From: Cherax quadricarinatus
Taxonomy: Eukaryota > Arthropoda > Malacostraca > Decapoda > Parastacidae
NCBI RefSeq assembly: GCF_038502225.1
Contig: NW_027196413.1
Coordinates: 1-64,000 of the forward strand
Direction: 5' to 3'
Length of the DNA stretch: 64,000 bases
The notes under the pieces were generated by a model, which made no database searches, was not told the DNA's origin, and worked only from the letters and a program-made list of their open reading frames with translations. A program made the translations under genes and the position numbers. The first letter of the stretch is position 1. Every line of letters begins with the position of its first letter. This document shows, piece by piece, positions 1-10,940 of the stretch.

Positions 1-1564
1 GGCGATTTTTGAATCTGCCCGCCCCACGTCGGACCAACTCTGGTCCCCCACTTCTAAAGGCCAACAACAATCTCCTGATGTTACTTTCCCATTCTACTCA
101 GGAAAGACTCATCATGCACTCCCTCTCCACACTGTTTCGGACCACACAATGGACTAAATTCTTTAAGACTTTCTACTGTCTATCTTTCCAACCATATTAT
201 TAGCAAAGTGCTCTTATGCCATGTTGGTAGATATTTCCTTTCATGCTCTTAAGCGGGGTATGCGCATTATCAGTCCAGAATGCTACCCAAGCTCATGATC
301 TTTCTCTTTCACATATCGATACTATTCCTATCACTATCAAAGAACATTCCCTCAATTCTTGTAGTGGTACTGTTATTCTGCCCTATACCATAGTCTAACA
401 GAATTTCCAGATGTGGCAGACATTCTCGAACAGCTGGAACTCCAAGATCTCTCGAGTCTCAAGGTAGACACTTATGTTCTTCCTGCCAGCAGGCGGAGAT
501 GATACCCTTGCAATGTGGCTCGTTTAACTTTTGACAGCCATGAACTCCCATCCTGTGTTTATGTAGCAGGACATTGGTTACAAGTTCGAAAGGTGATCCC
601 TACACTGCAACAGTGTAGAAATTGCTGGCAAATTGGCCACCCAGCAAAATATTGCAGATCTATAGCCGAATGACCAGTCTGGTGCCGATGACCATTCTAA
701 TAGGTCTTGCAGTCGACCTCCCTCTTGCCTTAATTGTCATGATGCTCGTCGTTGCCAGGTCTACTTGAGCGGGAAATTCGTTGCCTCAGAGGCAGGTGGT
801 CTCCTTATGCTATGGCAGTTTCTCATCTCTTCTTCCAAGGGAGACTACCCTGTGTTTATTCTCGTGGTTTCAAAACTTCCCCCCCCCCCTTCTGGGGTTC
901 CATCTTCTGCAGTTGCCAGTCCCATAGTCACTCCTGTGTCTAATTCTTTTGCTGTCCTGGGCTCAGACGTCCCTACTTCAACACTTCAGTCTGTTCTCAC
1001 TTTGTGTTCTCCCTCACAAACCCTAGTATCGACAAGACCTCGTACGACACCTCCCAATCGACCCTCTACTTCTCAGTCAAAAAAAAAAAAATCTCCTTTA
1101 ACCCCTCCTTCCCTTCATCCACCTCCACATTTTACCTTCCCAGTCTCTGTACCTGGGTCTTCCCCTTTCACTGGCTGTTACATGTGTGAAGGTTCCTCAT
1201 ACTGTGCCTTCCTCCCCTGTCCCCTCCCAAGTTCCTTCCACTTCTTCCACTTCCCAGGTTTCTGCCTCTTCTGTCCCCTCCCACACTTCTCTGGTTCCCT
1301 CCACCCTTTGGCCCCACCCCCTACCTTGGTACAGTCCATTAGTTCTGATTTTTACTCGCTCCTCCTTCCATCTCCAATATTCTCCCATACAACGTCTCTG
1401 AACTCCAAACACTTAAAGCAAACTCTGAATATATTGCAAGAGACCAAACCATCAATGGACACTGATCCACCCTCTGTAACTTTCCTCTTCTCCATCTATG
1501 CAACTCTTCTTCACAGCACACCTTTCCTTCACTGCTTGAACGTTTTCCGCTGCCACCGCATGTG
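1..1564 (+). pseudogene. ORF1 (Gag-like) remnant of LINE copy A
   Basis: This is the remnant of the nucleic-acid-binding ORF1 protein, which packages LINE RNA. The zinc-knuckle region survives near 600-760: the first C-x2-C-x4-H-x4-C block is readable, and later ones are broken by stops and lost bases. The Pro/Ser/Thr-rich tail (about 850-1560) is recognisable but shifts frame repeatedly, including at a C run (about 880) and an A run (about 1080). The N-terminal quarter lies outside the window. Copy B ORF1 (9001-10896) is the reference for this reading. Confidence 0.85.
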
Positions 1565-1635
1565 AACTTTTCTAACCCCTCTAGTCTGTAAGTACCCTTA
1601 CCTGCGGATTTCTGGTATTTTTATCATTGCCAGTC

Positions 1636-4600
1636 ATGGCCTATTTAGTGGAATATACGTGGCCTCGGGTAATCTGGGTGAGCTTCAGACGTTGCTCTCC
1701 CAATTATTCCCTGTTGGTGTTTGCTTACAAGGACCAAAATTACTCTGCTGTTATCTATCCCATCTCAGGCTATAATTTATTGTATTCTTTGGATCCTTTT
1801 CCTGATGGGACCTTTAACGAAAGTGCCCTTCTACGCACTGATATTCCATACCATCAGCTATTTGTTCGTACTTCGCTGCATTACACAGAAGCCCGTATCC
1901 ACCTGCATAGGTGGTATACACTGTTCTTTGTCTCTCCTTCTCGAGCATTATCTATTCCAGATATTGCCTTGTTTCGTTCATTACAACCACCACTTCTGTT
2001 ACTTGGCTATTTTAATGCCCATCATTTCCTCTGGGGGGGGTCTCACTGATTCCTGTGGCATTCAGCTAGAGGCTTTTTCTTGCTTCCCACCGACTCCATG
2101 CTTTAAATACAGGTACTCGCACCCATTTTGATCCTCTTACTCTCTTGCATCCATCTGTCTGCTCTTCCTCCACTGCACTAGACTTCACCTGGTCTGTTCT
2201 CCCGCATTTACATGACAGCGATCATTTCCCAATCATTCTTACTTCCCCTTCATATTCACCACCTCTTCGTAACCCATGCTGGCAATTTGATCGGGCAAAT
2301 TGGGACCTTTACTCACAACTAACCGTTTTTAGTGAGGTTCCTTCTTCGTCCTCCATTGATGAGCTTTTACACCTCTTCTCGTCCTCAGTTTTAACCGCAG
2401 CATCTCATTCTATACCCCAAACCTCGGGCAGGCATTCTCAGAAATGCTTTCCTTGGTGGTCTTCTGCTTGTGCTCGTCCTGTACGTTTGAAATGCGCTGT
2501 GGGGGGCAGGTACCGGTATAATAGAACCACTGAGGGACTTCTTGAATTTATCAGAAGCCTGCGATCGCTCATGTCATCTGTGACGCTAAATGCACTTCCT
2601 GGCGAGATCATCTCCACCATCACTTATGCTTCCTCTGAGTGCAGTCTGAAAAAAAGTAGAAACTGAGTGGTAAATATTCTGACCCGGCTCCTATTCTGCA
2701 GGTTGCCGGTGTTGAAATAGCAAACCCTCTAGATGTTGCCATTGAAATTGGCAGGCGTCTGGTCCGTATTTCTCTGGCGCTCCATCTCTGCCCCTCGTTT
2801 CTTTCCTCAGTCTGCCAGAAAGTTAGCACCCTCGGACTTTTCTCTCGGAGAAGAACACTATAATGTGCCTTTTACACTTCAAGAACTGGAGGCAACACAC
2901 TCAGCTTGCCGCCGATCATCGACAGCTGGGCCCGACGACATTCATATTCTTATGTTAAAACATTTACATCAGTCACCCCTTGCAGTCCTCTTATGCCTTT
3001 TCAATCTTATTTGGTCACAAGGAGTTCTTCCACAGCCGTGGAAATCTGCCATTGTTCTCCCTTTCTGCAAACCAGGTACTATGGTACATGAAGCCTCCCA
3101 CTGTCATCCCATCGCTCTTACCAGTGCAGTTTGCAAAGTAATGGAACGTCTGGTAAATAGACCCTTAATGTGGTATTTAGAGACGCACAACAGTCTCTCC
3201 ACTCGTCAATATGGCTTTCGTAAGGGCCGTTCTACCATAGACCCCTTACTACATTTGGATACGTATGTTCGTAATGCCTTTGCGAATAACCATTCAGTTA
3301 TTGCCATATTTTTTGACCTTGAGAAGGCATGACACAACTTGGAGGTATAATATTTTGGCCCAAGCCCACTCCTTAGGCCTCCGAGGCAATTTATCATCTT
3401 TCCTTAAGAACTTTTTAACTGACAGACATTTCCGTGTTCGAGTCGATAATGTGCTCTCCCCGGACTTTGTCCAAGCTGAAGGTGTCCCTCAGGGATGTAT
3501 TCTGAGCACAACACTTTTTCTCCTTGCTATAAATGATTTGGCCTCTGTTCTTCCATCCAATGTTTGGTCATCACTCTATGTAGATGACTTCGCGATTGCT
3601 TGTGCAGGCGCTGACTGTCGCCTCATCACAATTTCTCTCCAGCATGCGGTCGACCATGTTTCCAATTGGGCCACCACACATGGGTTTAAATTTTCCAGTA
3701 CCAAAACTCGCCAAGTTACTTTCACTAGACACTCTGTCATCTCCGATCATCCTTTGATCCTTCGTACCTCTATGGCTTCCGTATCCCTGAACGTGATAGT
3801 CAGGTTTCTAGACCTCTTTGACCGTAGGTTATCCTGGAAACCTCGCATTACCTCTCTAAAGGCAACTTGTCACAGCTGGCCGAACGTTCTTAAAACCCTT
3901 GCTCATCTTTCATGGGGAGCTGATCATCGAACTCTCCTTCGTCTACATTCAGCCCTCATTTTATTGAAATTCGATTATGGTGACCAGATCTGTTCAGCAG
4001 CCTCTCCTGCTACTCTCTCTAGCCTTAACCCCATCCATCACCAAGGATTACATTTATGCCTTGGTGCTTTTCGCTCTTTCCCTGTTGAGCCTCTATGCAG
4101 AAGCGAATGTTCCATCCTTGTCTGATCGCCGTGATGCCCATTGCCTTCGCTACTATGTATGCTCTCACAATCTCCGCAATCCTTCCATTTATTTGTTCGC
4201 CACCCCTGTTTGCTCCATCCCTTCTCTTTGCTTACATTCGCTCTTGTCTTCCCTTCAGTTACCGCCTTTATATGTTCATGTAGCATCTCACTTTTTCCTA
4301 CCCCCCTGGGAAGTTCCAGCTGTTTGGGTCTGTTCTTTCTCACTCCCTTGCTCGAAAGCCCAATTGTCTACGGTGGCTTCCTGCTTTCTTTTTCTTGACC
4401 ACTTCCACTCTCTCATGCCATCGCCGTGTACACAGATGGCTCTGTCTTCTGACGGCGTCGGGTTCACAGCAGTATTTCTGGACAGCATCGTGTGAGGGCA
4501 TTTACTACCTTTGGCTAGCATTTTTACTGCTGAATTGTATGCCATTCTTGCAGCACTTATTTGTATTGCATCTATGCCTGTGTCATCATTTGTGGTTCTC

Positions 4601-5306
4601 AGACAACCACAAACGGAAATTTGATACATCTCACCCCCTAGTTCTCTGTATCCAACTTTGGCTACACCGTATCTCTACCAAGCATAAAGATATTGTTTTT
4701 TGTTGGGTTCCTGGTTATGTTGACATGCAGGGCAATGAACAGGCAAACACTGCTGCGTGGTCAGCAGTACATGACCTACCAATTTCATATAGAGGTGTTC
4801 CATTTCCAGACTATTTTGCTGTAATAGCTACCCACCTTCACACCCATTGGTAACAACTTTGGTCTTCTCTGCTCAATAACAAACTTTGTTCTATTAAACT
4901 GAGTATAGGTTACTGGCCGTCTTCTTGTCACCAGTGTCGAGGTTGGGAGATTACTCTCTCCCGCCTTCGCATTGGCCATACTCGTCATACTCGTGGATAT
5001 CTCATGGAGAGGTGCCCTGCTCCACTCTGTGAGAATTGTCAGGTTCCATTATCGGTCAGCCACATTCTGTTAGACTGCCCACTTTATCAACGAGTATGCA
5101 GAATTTACCTCTGTCATCTTCGCTCCACTGCTCTCTCTTTACCTTCCCTTCTCGCTGGACCCACGTTTCATTTGGACTCTCTCATTGACTTTTTGACAAC
5201 TGACTTCACAAACTCTGATGATACCTTCAGCCCTTTCTACCTCTATCTCTTGCTGCCCTCTACCCCCGCACTATCCCCTGCCCTGCTGTTTTCTGTAACC
5301 TACTGA
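1636..5306 (+). pseudogene. ORF2 (endonuclease-RT-RNase H) remnant of LINE copy A
   Basis: The ATG at 1636 and TGA at 5304-5306 match the ORF2 ends of copy B. The endonuclease part (about 1636-2250) keeps traces of the exonuclease/endonuclease/phosphatase fold, such as SDHFPI. The RT (about 2870-3830) keeps FDLEKA, GVPQG and YVDD, but a missing base pair of codons breaks the frame after FDLEKA. The RNase H (about 4420-4780) is degraded. At the site where copy B has a T run of 5, copy A has 4 Ts (2867-2873 region), the reading that keeps RT in frame. So the copy B frameshift is derived. Confidence 0.88.
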
Positions 5307-5377
5307 TCATCCCTCCTCCCTTCTACCACCCAAAACCCTCGCTTCCTTCCCTACCCTGCAGCGCTGAATAGTCCTTA

Positions 5378-6439
5378 TGTTGGAACTTATTCGGTCTGAG
5401 AAGTCCCAACAGGGAAAAACACACCGTTTGAGGGCCCTTACACCCACCCAAAACACGAACACACTCACCTGGGTTGGTGAAGGTGGTTGGAGGGTACTTC
5501 TTAATTGATAGATTTACCCTTCAGGGAAGAAGTAGGTAGTTTATACTGTTAGTACACTAATATTAGGATTATTGAGGCAACTGTAGATAATAATAATGTA
5601 GACCTAAGACCTTAATTTAACATAGGTAGTAATACGCCGAATGTAGGCAAACACTAGGTTATGTTAGCTAGGGAGAACTGGCAGCCCAAGTTTGAATGAC
5701 GAGGCATGGGTCTCGAAGATGCCAGAGCTTCCTTCTAAGACTAGACACCATTTGAACATGTGCCGTGATCAGCAGGCGGCGCCCCCACGTGTCTTCACAT
5801 ATTAGACCTGGGGAAATCTGGTGGAGGCACCTCGACGTACCATAGATGTCCTCCGTCAGGCACATACAGTAAGACAAGACCTCCCTTTTTCTTAGGATCC
5901 TGGCCAGTGTCTGGGGAAAATTGTGAGTGAGTCATGCTGTGGCCTTTGTGCAGCCAGCAGTTCATGACCAGTACCTACTGGCGTCTCTTGTCAACCTAGA
6001 GCTGTATAGCCCTTGTGGCTTAGCGCTTCTTTTTTTTTATTATTATAATAATTGTCAACCTAGAAGCTAGTGTCCGTTTCTGCATATTTATACTAGGGGA
6101 TACACACCCCCTTGGATACAGGAACTTCTGAGGTGCAGGCAGGTCACTAATATCGATTGAATATTGCAGGAACTAAGGCTCCCGGTTACACGTGGTTTCT
6201 GAGGGGAGTCCAAAGGGGCTAAGCTTAGGGAGGTTGAAGATCAGGATATATGCTGCAGCACCAAGTAAGTTAGTCCTTTATATGTGCGTGCAGGCGAGAT
6301 TTCTTGCAACATCAGTCATTAATGAAAATCTGTCCTATAAGCCACTTGTGAGGCTAAGGTACCGACCTCAGAGCTCGGTGTCAACGGAGCTTGCCAGGGT
6401 AGACAACTCACATGGAGGCAGTCCAGACAAATTTTCAGA
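5378..6439 (+). repeat. 5' LTR of BEL/Pao element
   Basis: This copy is collinear with 19936-20931 except for scattered substitutions, small indels and one 64-bp gain (see 5988-6064). Without that gain both LTRs are almost the same length (998 and 996 bp). The last two bases read GA where the 3' LTR reads CA. As in other LTR elements it would hold the promoter and RNA start. I could not place a TATA box with confidence. Confidence 0.9.
5988..6064 (+). mobile_element. 51-bp LINE 3' tail insertion with 13-bp target-site duplication, inside the 5' LTR
   Basis: The 13-mer TTGTCAACCTAGA occurs at 5988-6000 and again at 6052-6064. The 51 bases between them (6001-6051) match the last bases of LINE copy B (TATAGCCCTTGTGGCTTAGC, a T run, then ATTATAATAA). 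The sister LTR has the 13-mer once, near 20544, followed directly by the same flank. It is the empty site. This is therefore a severely 5'-truncated retrotransposition event that happened after the BEL element inserted. Confidence 0.93.
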
Positions 6440-6441
6440 AG

Positions 6442-6459
6442 TGGTCCTTTGAACCGTGA
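6442..6459 (+). promoter_or_regulatory. Candidate primer binding site of BEL element
   Basis: Two bases after the 5' LTR the sequence reads TGGTCCTTTGAACCGTGA. A start in TGG (complement of the tRNA CCA end) at this spacing is what a primer binding site needs. I could not name the tRNA. Confidence 0.45.
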
Positions 6460-7264
6460 TGTGGAATAGCTAGGTTAAAATTAACATAGCTAGGCCACAG
6501 TTAGGAACCAGTTTAACAGAGTTAGGTTAAGTTAGCACCCCGGCCCAGAGTTAACACAGAGGCTAGGCCAAGCTGACTATACACAGAAGTTGTTATTTTA
6601 TTTGCACGCTTCCCCCTTGTAATTTACAGGCAGGCCAGGTAGGCTAGAGAAGCTTGTGAATTTAATTATTTACAGTGATTACAAGTAAACCAGAGTAGGA
6701 GACTTGTGTGTTAATTACTTACAGTGGATTTGCAAGGTAGCCACAGTTAGGCTAGGTTTGTGCAATATTTACAACAGTTATAGTAGCTAGGACTGATTTA
6801 ACCTAGTTATTATTTTATGTGAATTCTAAGCCGTGTTTAGGCTATGGCACATTAGTTAGGATTTACCTTATCCAACCATCCATGCTAGACTGAGTAAGCT
6901 GGGCACAGTTAGGCCAAGCTGTTTATGCACATTTTTTATTTACTGTTTCACAAGTTGAATTGTTGAATTTGTGCTAACCAAGTGATTTTAATTTGCATAC
7001 TGCATTTTTATTGTGTGATTTTCATTCTTTGATTCATTTTTTAATGTGGGATTTGTGACTTGTACCACAGACTAGGTTAAGTCCTGTAATTATTTGCTGA
7101 CATTATACATTGCTAGGTTAAGCTTTCACATTGGTATACATTTCAGATGGGGTTGAGAGCTAACAGTGTACATTTTAAGTCAGAGTAGAGTCAATATAAC
7201 AAAGGGAATCGTTAAACTTGTTGAGGAGCCTTGAGACTCGTTCATTCTTGCCTAACACCGTGAC
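6460..7264 (+). other. BEL 5' leader, no gene seen
   Basis: This is an AT-rich stretch between the primer binding site and gag, with many TTAGG/CTAGG-like words (GCTAGGTTAAA and variants) and no open frame of note. It is the untranslated leader of the retrotransposon RNA by position. Confidence 0.6.
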
Positions 7265-7993
7265 GTGCTGTGGGGTGGACTGAGTAAAGTACAATTAGTG
7301 TCACACTCCCAATTGAACCTCGACAATGGCAATGGGAGTTCAGAAGAGTCTGGTTCAGTGTTAGCAAAATTAAAACGATCAGTGGCGGCATACAAAGGGC
7401 ATCTGAACAGAACGCGCAACAGGTGCAAGGCTACTAGCCAACGCAGTAAAGTAGACTGCGATGATTTGCAAGACTGCTTGAAGCATTTGGGGGAAAAATG
7501 GGAAGCCTACGAACGAGCATTCTCAGCATATGAGCTACAGGCTATTGAGGATGGTGAATCCCAAGATAGTCTTCGGCAGGCTCAGCACGAATTCACTAAG
7601 GATGATGTAGATTGTCAACAGGAGATGAATACGTACAGAGATAAGTTAAGCACATTAAAGGCTAGTAATCCAAGTGTGGTGTCGAACACCGCAGGTACCA
7701 CAAACAGCCACACACCTGTCAATATGTTGCCCAAGTTGCCCCAATTGAATTTACTGACATTTGATGGAACCCTAACAGAGTACATTGCTTTCTGGGAGCA
7801 GTTTAAAGCCCAGATAGATGACAGGAACGATTTGTCAGATGCCATCAAATTGCAATATTTGCGATCACAGATTGCTGGCACTAATTACTAACATGCCAAA
7901 GACCAGTTAGAAGACATGTATGGCAACACTGAAGAGATAAAAGTGGCCATACTTTATCGGATGTTGGATCTAGAAGCTTACCATTCCAGCAGC
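7265..7993 (+). pseudogene. BEL/Pao gag, truncated
   Basis: Gag forms the virus-like particle of the element. The first half (about residues 25-130) is rich in charged, helical residues. About residue 155 begins the Pao-type segment LPQLNLLTFDGTLTEYIAFW, followed by FKAQIDDRNDL and KLQYLRSQIAG, matching the DUF1759 family of BEL gag proteins. An in-frame stop (7889-7891) interrupts it. The same frame continues with a DMYGNTEEIK-like stretch to about 7990, where similarity ends at a GGCAGC repeat. No in-frame ATG sits near the beginning, so the start is uncertain. The zinc-knuckle end and the protease are absent. Confidence 0.82.
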
Positions 7994-8250
7994 GGCAGCG
8001 GCAGCGGCAGTGGCAATAGGAACCTTGTCCTCTATTTTTACTTCTACCTGAGGTTCCCAGCAGCCCAGTGATGACCTAATCAAGACCCACATAACACTAA
8101 CATGTGTGGATACCCAGAATGATATAAATCAACTGCAGAAATCACCCAAAAGTTCACAAATTACCAACTAATAGGACTCGTACTACCACCTCCTACCCCG
8201 CTGCCACTGAAGTGATACTCCACAACATTCACCCATCACCCATCGCCTAC

Positions 8251-8262
8251 TATTCACCCGAA
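8251..8262 (+). repeat. Left target-site duplication of LINE copy B
   Basis: TATTCACCCGAA here is repeated at 14829-14840, immediately after the TAA-rich tail of the element. The first base or two could instead belong to the tail. Confidence 0.9.
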
Positions 8263-9000
8263 CCTCTTCAAGGGGGGCTCCATGGCGTGGTGAAGAGGCT
8301 CTTGGTCTGAGGAATTAGACCTGTCGGTCTACTTCCTCAGACCGAACCTAATTACCCCCCAATCCCCCGTTCCCTATCCCATCCTCCCCATCCTCCCCTT
8401 TTTCCTTTTCTCCTCCTCCTCCCCACCCCTCCCTTTTGCCCTTCCTTTTTGGCCTTTTTTTTTTTTTTTTTCCCACAGGCACACTAGTTCCTAGGTAGGG
8501 GAAAGGGTACCGGGGTCCATCCCATTCCGTTGAGGTTCTTGGTGGTGGCGTAGTTTGCCGTGGAATCTGGATTGCCTGGGGATGTCCTGATCCCTCTCCG
8601 GTATCCCGGAGTAGCTTTGGGTGTCTCTCGGGCGATGGGTGTATCTCTGGAAGCCACCTTTCGGATTCCGGGGGTGGTGGCCGAAGGAGGTATGCTTTGT
8701 GGCAGATTTCCGGCCGCCCTCTCTTTTGTCCACCGAGGTAGCTCGGCAGATGTGAGGTTGCTATCCCGGATTTCCGGTTTACTGGCATGATGGGTAGGGT
8801 ATGGCACGGGTTCCATGCTGCATCTGCGCTACTTGAGGTGCTGAGGTCCTCTTGGGCACGGAGGGAGATTTCTGGCCCTTTCATTCCTCCTAGGAACTAT
8901 CCCTCCCCGGTCTCCCCTTTTTTTATTCTTTTTTTTATTTTTATTTTCTTTTCTTCTTTCTTTTTTTTCTTAAAAACAAAAAGAAAGAAGTAACCTAACC
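8263..9000 (+). promoter_or_regulatory. 5' UTR of LINE copy B with two terminal hairpins
   Basis: The first base begins a hairpin: CCTCTTCA (8263-8270) pairs with TGAAGAGG (8291-8298) around a 20-nt loop. A second, longer hairpin covers 8304-8343: GGTCTGAGGAA pairs with TTCCTCAGACC, and inside it TAGACC pairs with GGTCTA around the tetraloop TGTC, with a single mismatch between the two stems. The rest is pyrimidine-rich (T runs near 8455-8472 and 8918-8965) and GC-rich (8500-8880). An internal promoter is expected for a LINE, but I cannot point to its elements. Confidence 0.75.
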
Positions 9001-10896
9001 ATGGCAGCCCTAGTCCATGAACCTGCTACCCCCGGGCCCCTTCTTGATATCGCACCCCGTTCTGACCCCGCCTCGTCTTTGGACCATTCTTTGGACACTC
9101 CTCATGCCTCTGTACCTCTTGCCGGTGCTGTTTCCTCACCGGCTTCAGGTACTGAGGCCTCGACTGACTTCTTCGATTTATCTGACCTTCGCTCTCCTCT
9201 GACTATGCTTCCGGCCTCTCCCTCTACGGTGCAGCAATTTTCGAATCGCCGGCCCGTTCCACGTCGGACCAACTCTGGTCCCATGCCTAAACGACAACGA
9301 CAATTACCTGCTGATGATACTTCTCCACCTTCTCGTTCTTCTCAGAAAAGATCGACACATCCTTCACTACCTTTCCACGCTCAGTTTCAGACTGCACAAT
9401 GGACTAAATTCTTCACTTTACAACCGACTTCCCCTACTGCCTATCTTTCTGACCAAAGTATTGGCAAGGCACTCCTACGCCATGTTGGTAAAGATATTTC
9501 TTTTCATGCTCTTAAGAGCAGTATGCGCATCATCACCGTACAGAATGCTACCCAGGCTCATGAGCTTTCTCGTCTTTCCCATATCGATACTGTTCCTGTA
9601 ACTATTGAAAAGCATCATTCCCTCAATTCTTGTAGTGGTACCATCATTCTGCCCCATACCATAGTTCAACAAAATTTCCAAACATGTGGCACTGACATTC
9701 TTGAACAGCTGGAACTCCAAGATCTCCCAATCCTCAAGGTAGACACTTACGTTCTTCCTGCCCGTGGGCGGACACGATACCCTAGCAATGTGGCTCGTTT
9801 AACTTTTGACAGCCGTGAACTCCCATCCTCAGTTTATGTAGCAGGACATCGGTTACAAGTTCGAAAGGTGATCCCTACACCGCAACAGTGTAGAAATTGC
9901 TGGCAATTTGGCCATCCAGCGAAATATTGCAGATCTATTGCCGAATGCCCAGTCTGTGGTGCCGATGACCATTCTAATACATCTTGCAATCGACCTCCCT
10001 CTTGCCTTAATTGTCATGAGGCTCACCCTTCGTACTATCGCCATTGTCAAGTCTACTTAAACGAGCGGGAAATCCGTTACCTCAAAGAGGCAGAAGGTCT
10101 CCCTTATGCCATGGCAGTTTCTCATCTCCGCCTCCAAGGGAGACTACCTCGTGTTTCTTATTCCCGTGTTTCAAAACGTCCCCCCACTTCTGGTATCCCA
10201 TCTTCTGCACCCACCTCTGTGGTTACCTCTCCCATAGTCACTCCTGTAGCTAATTCTTTTGCTGTCCTCGGCTCAGACGTCCCTACTTCAACGTCTCAGT
10301 CTGATCTTGCTTCTTCGTGTTCTCTCTCACAAGCCTCAGTAGCGACGAGATCTCGTATGACACCTCCTCCCAATCGTCCTTCTACTTCTCAAAAGTCAAA
10401 AAAAGGTCCGTTAACACCACCTACCCATCTTCCACCTCCTCATTTTCCCTTCCATGTCTTTGTTACAAGTGCAGAGGTTCACCCTCCTCCTCGTACTGTA
10501 CCTTCCTCCCCTGTTCCCTCCCAAGTTTCTTCCTCTTCGGCCACCTCCCAGGTTTCTGCCTCTTCTGTCCCCTTCCACGCTTCTCCAGTTCCCTCCACCC
10601 TTCCGTCCCCCCCTACCTTGGTACAGTCCATTACAGTTCCAATCTTTACTCATCCTCCCCCTACCATTTCCAGTATTGTCTCCCATACGACGTCTCTGAA
10701 TTCTGAAACACTTGAAGCAATCTCTGAATATATTGCAGAGACCAAACCATCAATGGACACTGATCCACCCTCCGCTCCTTCTCTCTCCTCTACTCCATCT
10801 GCGAAACTCCTTTCTTCACAGCGCACCATTCCTTCACTGCTTGAACGTTTTCCACTGCCTCCGCATGTGGACTTTTCTAACCCCTCTAGTCCGTAG
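9001..10896 (+). CDS. LINE copy B ORF1, Gag-like nucleic-acid-binding protein
   Basis: This 631-residue protein would bind LINE RNA to form the ribonucleoprotein. Its open frame is intact. After a low-complexity N terminus (to about residue 110) comes a conserved core (about 120-290), and then three consecutive zinc knuckles: C297-x2-C-x4-H-x4-C310, C316-x2-C-x4-H-x4-C329 and C335-x2-C-x3-H-x6-C349. The C-terminal 250 residues are Pro/Ser/Thr-rich and probably disordered. The ATG at 9001 follows the T-rich end of the 5' UTR and is the first in frame. ORF2 starts 44 bases after its TAG. Copies A, C and D keep decayed versions of the same knuckles. Confidence 0.92.
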   Translation: MAALVHEPATPGPLLDIAPRSDPASSLDHSLDTPHASVPLAGAVSSPASGTEASTDFFDLSDLRSPLTMLPASPSTVQQFSNRRPVPRRTNSGPMPKRQRQLPADDTSPPSRSSQKRSTHPSLPFHAQFQTAQWTKFFTLQPTSPTAYLSDQSIGKALLRHVGKDISFHALKSSMRIITVQNATQAHELSRLSHIDTVPVTIEKHHSLNSCSGTIILPHTIVQQNFQTCGTDILEQLELQDLPILKVDTYVLPARGRTRYPSNVARLTFDSRELPSSVYVAGHRLQVRKVIPTPQQCRNCWQFGHPAKYCRSIAECPVCGADDHSNTSCNRPPSCLNCHEAHPSYYRHCQVYLNEREIRYLKEAEGLPYAMAVSHLRLQGRLPRVSYSRVSKRPPTSGIPSSAPTSVVTSPIVTPVANSFAVLGSDVPTSTSQSDLASSCSLSQASVATRSRMTPPPNRPSTSQKSKKGPLTPPTHLPPPHFPFHVFVTSAEVHPPPRTVPSSPVPSQVSSSSATSQVSASSVPFHASPVPSTLPSPPTLVQSITVPIFTHPPPTISSIVSHTTSLNSETLEAISEYIAETKPSMDTDPPSAPSLSSTPSAKLLSSQRTIPSLLERFPLPPHVDFSNPSSP

Positions 10897-10940
10897 GAAC
10901 CCTTACCTGCGGATTTCAGGTATCTTTATCATTGCCAATC

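Larger units (their letters stand above)
1..5377 (+). mobile_element. LINE copy A (Jockey/I-type non-LTR retrotransposon), decayed; cut by window start and by BEL insertion
   Basis: This stretch aligns by eye, end to end, with the better copy B (8263-14828). It starts inside ORF1 at the part matching about 9230 of copy B and runs through ORF1, endonuclease, reverse transcriptase, RNase H and the C-terminal zinc knuckle to the 3' UTR. It breaks off at 5377, in the middle of the conserved 3' tail, exactly where the BEL LTR begins. The rest of the tail reappears at 20932. Many frameshifts and stops show it is old and dead. It is the outermost layer of the nest. Confidence 0.9.

Noticed and set aside
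8263..8343. HDV-like self-cleaving ribozyme at the LINE 5' end
   Set aside because: Hairpins are clear, but I could not lay out the nested double pseudoknot or its catalytic C, so only the hairpins are reported.
8348..8993. Several 60-180 codon frames in the LINE B 5' UTR
   Set aside because: Overlapping frames on both strands of GC-rich and T-rich leader sequence, with no domain and no conservation visible in copy D.
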